Shown here in pieces: positions 58,853 through 64,000 of a stretch of 64,000 bases of DNA. The stretch lies in the NCBI GenBank assembly GCA_000708835.1, contig DF237078.1:62001-126000 (forward strand), given 5' to 3'. The first letter of the stretch is position 1; each line of letters opens with the position of its first letter. The DNA comes from Klebsormidium nitens. Taxonomy: Eukaryota > Streptophyta > Klebsormidiophyceae > Klebsormidiales > Klebsormidiaceae. The notes beneath the pieces were generated by a model that worked only from the letters and a program-made list of their open reading frames with translations, ran no database searches and was not told the origin of the DNA. A program made the translations under genes and the position numbers.

Positions 58853-61800
58853 CTATGCAGCTCGTACGGACAGCGCGCTCAAAAAAGGTGGCCGTTTGGA
58901 AGGAGGCAATGTCGGCAGGAGCTGTATTCTAAGCACCCCTTCCGTCACCGTCACTTTCTTCACAACCGGCTCGATTGCCGTGTAGAGGGCACCCCCCGCA
59001 GCCGCCAAAGGGTCAACATTGGGCGCCAGGACTACTCCGTTATATGCTATGTGGAAAACGCGATCGCCCAACACTACTGTCCTATCCAGCTCCGCAAAAT
59101 AGCTGGTCACGTTATAGAAACCGTTGGGCAGATTGATCGAAAACCCAACGCCTCCGTACCTGCGCGTGACAACCGACAAGCAAGATTAAAATCGACGAAA
59201 CTGCTGCTCCTCAGAAGCAGAGAAAGGAACAGCAAGATGAGATTGGCAGAAGAGTCGAGGAAGACGCCAGGTGTGTACTAAGACAAGGCCGTCAAAACAA
59301 ACGGAAAGTGCTATGATGCATTAAGAGACGAGGGAAAAGAGCAAAAGTCACCCGCAAAAGATACACGCGCTTGCCAGCGGCTCGCATGCAAATCTCCAGG
59401 TTGCAGCCGTTCACGAAACATTACGATCGTTCCCTTATGCCTCATCAAATGGCTGGATCGACTTCGAACAAAATCAAACAAGGAAAACAAGAACCCACAT
59501 GCAGACATTGAAACTCTCTTCGACGGTTCGTGCACATTCCCTCACCTTGCCGTCTGATACAACGTGGCATCCGTCGTGTTTGCAATCGGTGCATTTGCCG
59601 GGACCCGGTACAGCCCCCCCTCAATGTCCCCGGAATTCGACCAGCAAAACGGCCTCCCGACCGGTACTACCCCCGTCCCGTTCTGGCCCCCGACCAGGCA
59701 GGGCGTCACGTCCGCCGCAAAGTTCATCCCCATGCTCGTTGACGTGTAGTTCGCATCCGGTTCACCGATGTCGATCGCCAGCAAGACCCCGGAGTTGGGG
59801 GCAGGGGCGGGCGCGGGAACTGGAGCGGGCCGGGGCGCGAGTTTTGGCGCTGGCGCAGGCGCGGGCGCAGGGGAAGGGAACCGGGAGAGAGGGGCCGGGA
59901 CGGGAGCGAAGGGTAGCACGGGCGCTGCCGCGGGGCCTTGTAAGAGGGACGGGCCGGTGGGAATGCTCGGCCGAACGTAGAGACCGTTGATGAGGGCGTT
60001 GTCGGAGAAACGGATTGTGACGACGCCGGAGGTGACAACTGCGGGGGCGGTCAAAATGATGGGCGTGATCACGCCGCCAGTTAGGCCGACGATGTCGACG
60101 GCGCTGTAGACTTGCTGGCCCTGGAAAGGAGACGAAGAGACTCTGAGAGACCAGAATTCCAGGAAGGGAACTTGCCAGCTGGATCCTCCTTCATAGTTCA
60201 ATTAACCTTTCCCTCCGACAACGTGCAACGGGTTGAACAAGAATTTGGGGGAGGCAACGGCGGCAGCTCAAGTCCTTTCTCTCACCAAGGAGCCGACAAT
60301 GGGAAGGACAGCCTCAGTGGATTGAAGTCCAGCGAGGCAAGAGTAAGGAGCAAACGTAGAAACAACAGCTCGGTTCAAGGTACCATCGTTCCAGTCACAA
60401 ACCGCATGTGAAGCTCTGCGGTAATTTCTTGAAACAGACTTCGCCAGCTGGCCAGACGAAGTCCTGAGAAGACCCTCAAGCCCAGGCTTTCAGCAAAGAC
60501 TCAGATCCCCTGCCTTTTTTTGGAGCTTAAATCCAGCACCTTCGAAGCAAAATGAAAATCTTGGCGGTATTCCCTGCTTTTACTTCCCAACTCAGATTGA
60601 AATCTTCGAAGCAGTCTGAAAACTTCAGGGCAATGCAACAGATTCCTAAAAGCTGCCTCCTCTTGGCCGTCACAGAATTTGACAACGCTCTGAGGCTGTC
60701 ACTGTTTAGAGCGTCAAACAACCATCTAAGAGTCGTCCCCTCTTCACCATGATAGTCGGTGTCTAACCAGCAAACCTGAAAACATTACCAGTACCTAACC
60801 AGCAGTACAAAGCAACTTTTGTTTGTGACCAGAGATGCCAAATAACCGACCATTTCTATCAGCCACACCAGACGACCCACACTTCAGAGTAGCCAACAAG
60901 CAAGAACGTTCTCTGACCAGCACCTCCATACACCCCACCCTCCTCACCTGCACCGCGATGCTAAACACGCGCTCCCCCGCCTTCTTGTCCTCGATCTCCG
61001 CCAACCGGAACTCCACCACATAGTACCCATTCGGCACAGGGATGGTATATACAGAGGCTCCTATGCGGGCGCTGACGTAGAGGAAGTCGTCCCACAGATT
61101 GAGGTACGGCAGAAACACTTGGTACGGCTGCGTCACCAGGGCAGTGCCCCCGGAGAAGTACGTGTCTGTCGTGTAGATCACGCCCGTGCCCGCGAGAATG
61201 TCCAGGGGGGACCCACAGTTGATGGCGACCTGGGTGTTGGTGGAACTGGAGAGGGCAAGATTCGTTGTCAACAACAGGGGATGTGCAGTGACGTCAGGCT
61301 GACGGACACGAGTGTGTGAGGGGTGTACAGTCCTATAGGCGCAGCCAGCCAGTAACTCTCACTAACTTCTTCAAAGGCAGTAACTGATTGCAAGCAACAA
61401 GTGTGAACGAGTACGTTGATGGCAACATCAAGTGCAGAGTGGTCGGAGTCACCCCATGTCGAGCGAGACAGAGGGAGGCACAACCTTACCGACGCTCTGT
61501 AGAACTTTGCATCCCACAGCTTAAGCATTCCCCTTTGCATCTTTCCCTGCCGGGCCTGTCGCCTCATCACCGTTGCATCCTCCTCACCTCGTCAGCGGAT
61601 ACACGTTGATCCCAGAGATCACCACCGTCCCCTGTGTCGCCACAAACTGGATCCTTAGCAGCCCGTTCGGCACGTGCGCCGCGGCCGCCACGACCAGCGC
61701 CACGTTCTGCCCCTTTGCATTCGCGAAGATATCCAAGTTCCTGAACACCGGAACCGTCTGCATGTATACGTCCATCTTGCGCTGCCCCGCTGACGAGTAC

Positions 61801-63214
61801 TGCGGCTCGACAAAGGAGAACTCGACCGTGTAGTCGCCGTTGGGAAGATTGAGATAGTAAACCACGTTCGCGCCAGTGCGGTAGGTTTGGAAATAAGTTG
61901 GGAGGGTGGTTCCGGTGGTTGCTACGGGAGAGGCCGCGGCGGTGCCCCCCTGGTAATACGCGTCAGCGCTGCTGCCGCTATCAATCCTTATCTGAGAAGG
62001 GGAAAGGGGAAGGGTATAATGTTCATCCTTTCAGGCTTTTCAATAGTGACAGTAGGAGTTGGCCCTTTGACACTCAGGAGGGTGTCTGTCGCTGCAATCC
62101 AGATGTTGTACGATTTGACGATGTCGACACTGACTGTTTGGAGATTACATCATGGCGACCGCATCATTGCGACCGCTGATCTAGAACAACCGGGCAAAGC
62201 TCCAAAGAAACAGCGCTTTGGGTACACTGAAATTTTGTGAAGATGAGACCATGATGAGACCAGTCTTCCGGACAAACTGAACATCCATGCAAAACAAGCC
62301 CAAGAAACCCTCCAGAATGACACCAGGCCGATCCCCTGGTGGTTGTGCTGTTGAACAAACACAACCCGGCGCTGAATGCCGCCCAGTCCTTAGCTTGTCT
62401 ATCAAAGAAAGGCTGAGGATTTTATTAAGTCGGTCGGCAGTCAAGCTGACAACCGAAGCTCACATCCCCAGATAGCGACAAGGTCTGCCTGGCCCGACCC
62501 CCATGCAAAACCATCATTTTGTGTTGGCCTCACCTGGGAGGGTGGCGGGTACAGCAGGCTGCCAGGGTTGGACCCGTCCCTGCTGGCACTGGCCGGGAAG
62601 ACCTTGATCGCGCACACCTGCGCCTCGTAAACCTGCGAGTTCATGTAAATCTCCAGGAGGCTGTTGGTGACAGTCGCAGAATACTGCTTCACGAGGGCCG
62701 TGTTCCACGCCCCTGCTTGCGCCACGATGTCAAAGCGGTCTTCCACCTGGACCCCCTGAACTAGAATGTAGAACTGGCGCTGCCCGCGCTGCTGGTACAG
62801 GCACTCAGCAAAGTGCATCTCGACGGTGTACGCGCCGTTCGGGAGATTGAACTCGTAGTACAGATCTAAACCATAACGCTCCGTCTGATACAGCTTGGGG
62901 TCCTTGGTGTTTGCGATTGGGACGTCGTAGTAGTCCGTCACATGGTTCGATGTTCCCTGATAGTACGCGTCTGCCAAGTACTGCGTGCCATCACTGGCGG
63001 TGTACGAGTTATTGCCCTGGTAGTCCGGGCCCAAGCCGTAGCTCACACTCCCATAGTAGCTCGGAAGATTCACATTTTTGGCACTCGTCAGCCCTCCGCA
63101 ATTAAGCGCAATATACTGCGCTGTACTAGATGCAAACCAGGAGCTCAAGAGAAGAGCTGCAAGGGCAAAAGGACGGCGTAGCGAACGGGCTGCCTGCCCG
63201 CCGCTGTGCCCCAT
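58853..63214 (-). CDS. Secreted protein with four malectin-like modules and Pro-Ala hinge
   Basis: Five exons join in phase: 63214-62534, 61991-61588, 61245-60948, 60120-59546, 59159-58853, giving 754 residues. A signal peptide is clear (basic RSLRRP, then FALAALLLSSWF, with cleavage near STAQ-Y). Mature module 1 opens YIALNCGG and carries the malectin-like pattern (NLPNGAYTVEMHFAE, GQRQFYILVQG). Exon 2 gives a second module (LNLPNGDYTVEFSFVE, GQRKMDVYMQ). Exon 3 and the start of exon 4 give a third (INCGSP, VPNGYYVVEFRLAE, GERVFSIAVQ). A hinge of Pro-Ala repeats (about 513-571) leads to a fourth (IDIGEPDANY, NLPNGFYNVTSYFAELD, GDRVFHIAYNG). No kinase domain or second membrane span is present, unlike CrRLK1L receptors. 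A carbohydrate-binding extracellular role is inferred. Several N-glycosylation sequons are present (for example NNS, NYTS). Confidence 0.85.
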
Positions 63215-64000
63215 CTGCAAGGAGACCAGGCGTCGAACAAACTAGATGCTTGCGAATCTTCCTACAGTTTGACACAGACCAGGTGATACTGTCCCGCAGC
63301 TTCCACTATTCCACACCCGCCAGCACGATGCTTCACACCCTGCCCATTTCACACCCTGCCCATTCAGCAGCCCGCCCTTTGATGCGGACTTACAAGTTGA
63401 AACCTTTGCGCAAGAGAACGCCGCTACAAGAAATACGCAAGGCATGCATCTCCTGAAAACACGTGCACTCGGCGCCAGCAACTGTCTAGATTTCAACCCT
63501 TCTCTTTGTGCCAAAGATCGTGCTCTCCGCGAATCCCAAAAGCCAGTGTCTCCTGCGTTGCCGCCCTCACCTTGACAATGACATCAACATCCTTCACGAG
63601 CTTTTAGAGCGTGTGCACGTTCTTCGCCAGCTGGGCTGAGCTGGCGTGGAATTTCGTCAGAACTGAGATGCCGTGTCAACGGTCACATTGACCAAGGACC
63701 GGCCGTCATAATGCCGGGGGTTGGATGCCACCCGGGGGTTGGACTTACCGCCTCAGAGGATCAGACGGGGCATCACTCCCGGGCAAAATGCCTTACCAAA
63801 GTCTCAGCCTAATGGGCCGCCATCCGTGCCCGAGGCTTTGCTGACCGGCCAATTGCAGGCCCTCGGTAGGTTTGGTCCGGGTGGCACGGGTTAAAATCAA
63901 CGGTAAAGTCGGTCCCCGTCTATCCATGGTGACACTCGGGGGATTACCCAGGGGTGTCAAGCGGCGAGAGCATGCACACTGCCACCTCAGACTTGCAGAT
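63215..64000. other. 5' flank of the malectin-like gene and window end
   Basis: No complete gene is seen. On the minus strand around 63570-63660 a coding-like stretch (SSAQLAKNVHTL, stop, KLVKDVDVIVK) ends at a donor-like AAG-GTGAGG but contains an in-frame TAA, so it may be a decayed exon. Around 63710-63750 the word GGGGGTTGGA appears twice. The rest is unassigned. Confidence 0.4.

Noticed and set aside
1-64000. CRISPR arrays, rRNA or tRNA genes
   Set aside because: No regularly spaced repeats, no rRNA-like stretches and no tRNA cloverleaf with T-loop and D-loop signals were noticed while reading both strands. A tRNAscan run would be decisive.

Overview
The window reads as nuclear DNA of a streptophyte (green lineage) eukaryote, most likely a charophyte alga of the Klebsormidium type. 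That is an inference from gene content. Every gene is split by GT-AG introns of roughly 80-1,000 bases (two introns use GC-AG). Several genes belong to plant families: a PHO2/UBC24-type E2, a JMJ31-type JmjC protein, a PROTON PUMP INTERACTOR homologue, an LPAT4/5-type acyltransferase and a malectin-like wall protein. It also carries a CCDC13 homologue, a centriole/cilium protein that flowering plants lack, which suggests an organism that still makes flagellated cells.

I assembled eleven gene models by joining exons with matching splice sites and reading phase. In order: PRP38 splicing factor (minus, 912-5407); LPAT-like acyltransferase (plus, 6492-8419); a 1,017-residue protein joining three glycosyltransferase-like modules (minus, 9501-15733); PHO2/UBE2O-like E2 (plus, 16683-23355); JMJ31-like dioxygenase (minus, 24451-29895, first exon unresolved); a small unknown membrane protein (plus, 31329-32324); a SWSAP1-like RecA-fold ATPase (plus, 34027-36804); CCDC13 homologue (minus, 37556-43090); PPI1-like coiled-coil tail-anchored protein (plus, 44054-48563); formate-tetrahydrofolate ligase (minus, 49857-56574); and a secreted four-module malectin-like protein (minus, 58853-63214). 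The genes are functionally unrelated and form no cluster; orientation almost alternates.

Between genes, two things stand out. First, all four convergent junctions (8420-9500, 23356-24450, 36805-37555, 48564-49856) hold 400-700 bases rich in short palindromes and hairpins, a texture not seen in the divergent junctions. Second, two small elements (5828-6012 and about 57799-57951) share a GGTTAGGG-rich core but end in different, doubled inverted repeats; the second lies inside a larger inverted-repeat element (56932-58092).

The strongest candidates for something undescribed are the triple glycosyltransferase fusion, the core-conserved/end-variable element pair, and the palindromic convergent spacers. 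A SWSAP1-like recombination ATPase in an alga is also notable. Exon joins were checked by hand for phase, but no transcript data or similarity search was available.
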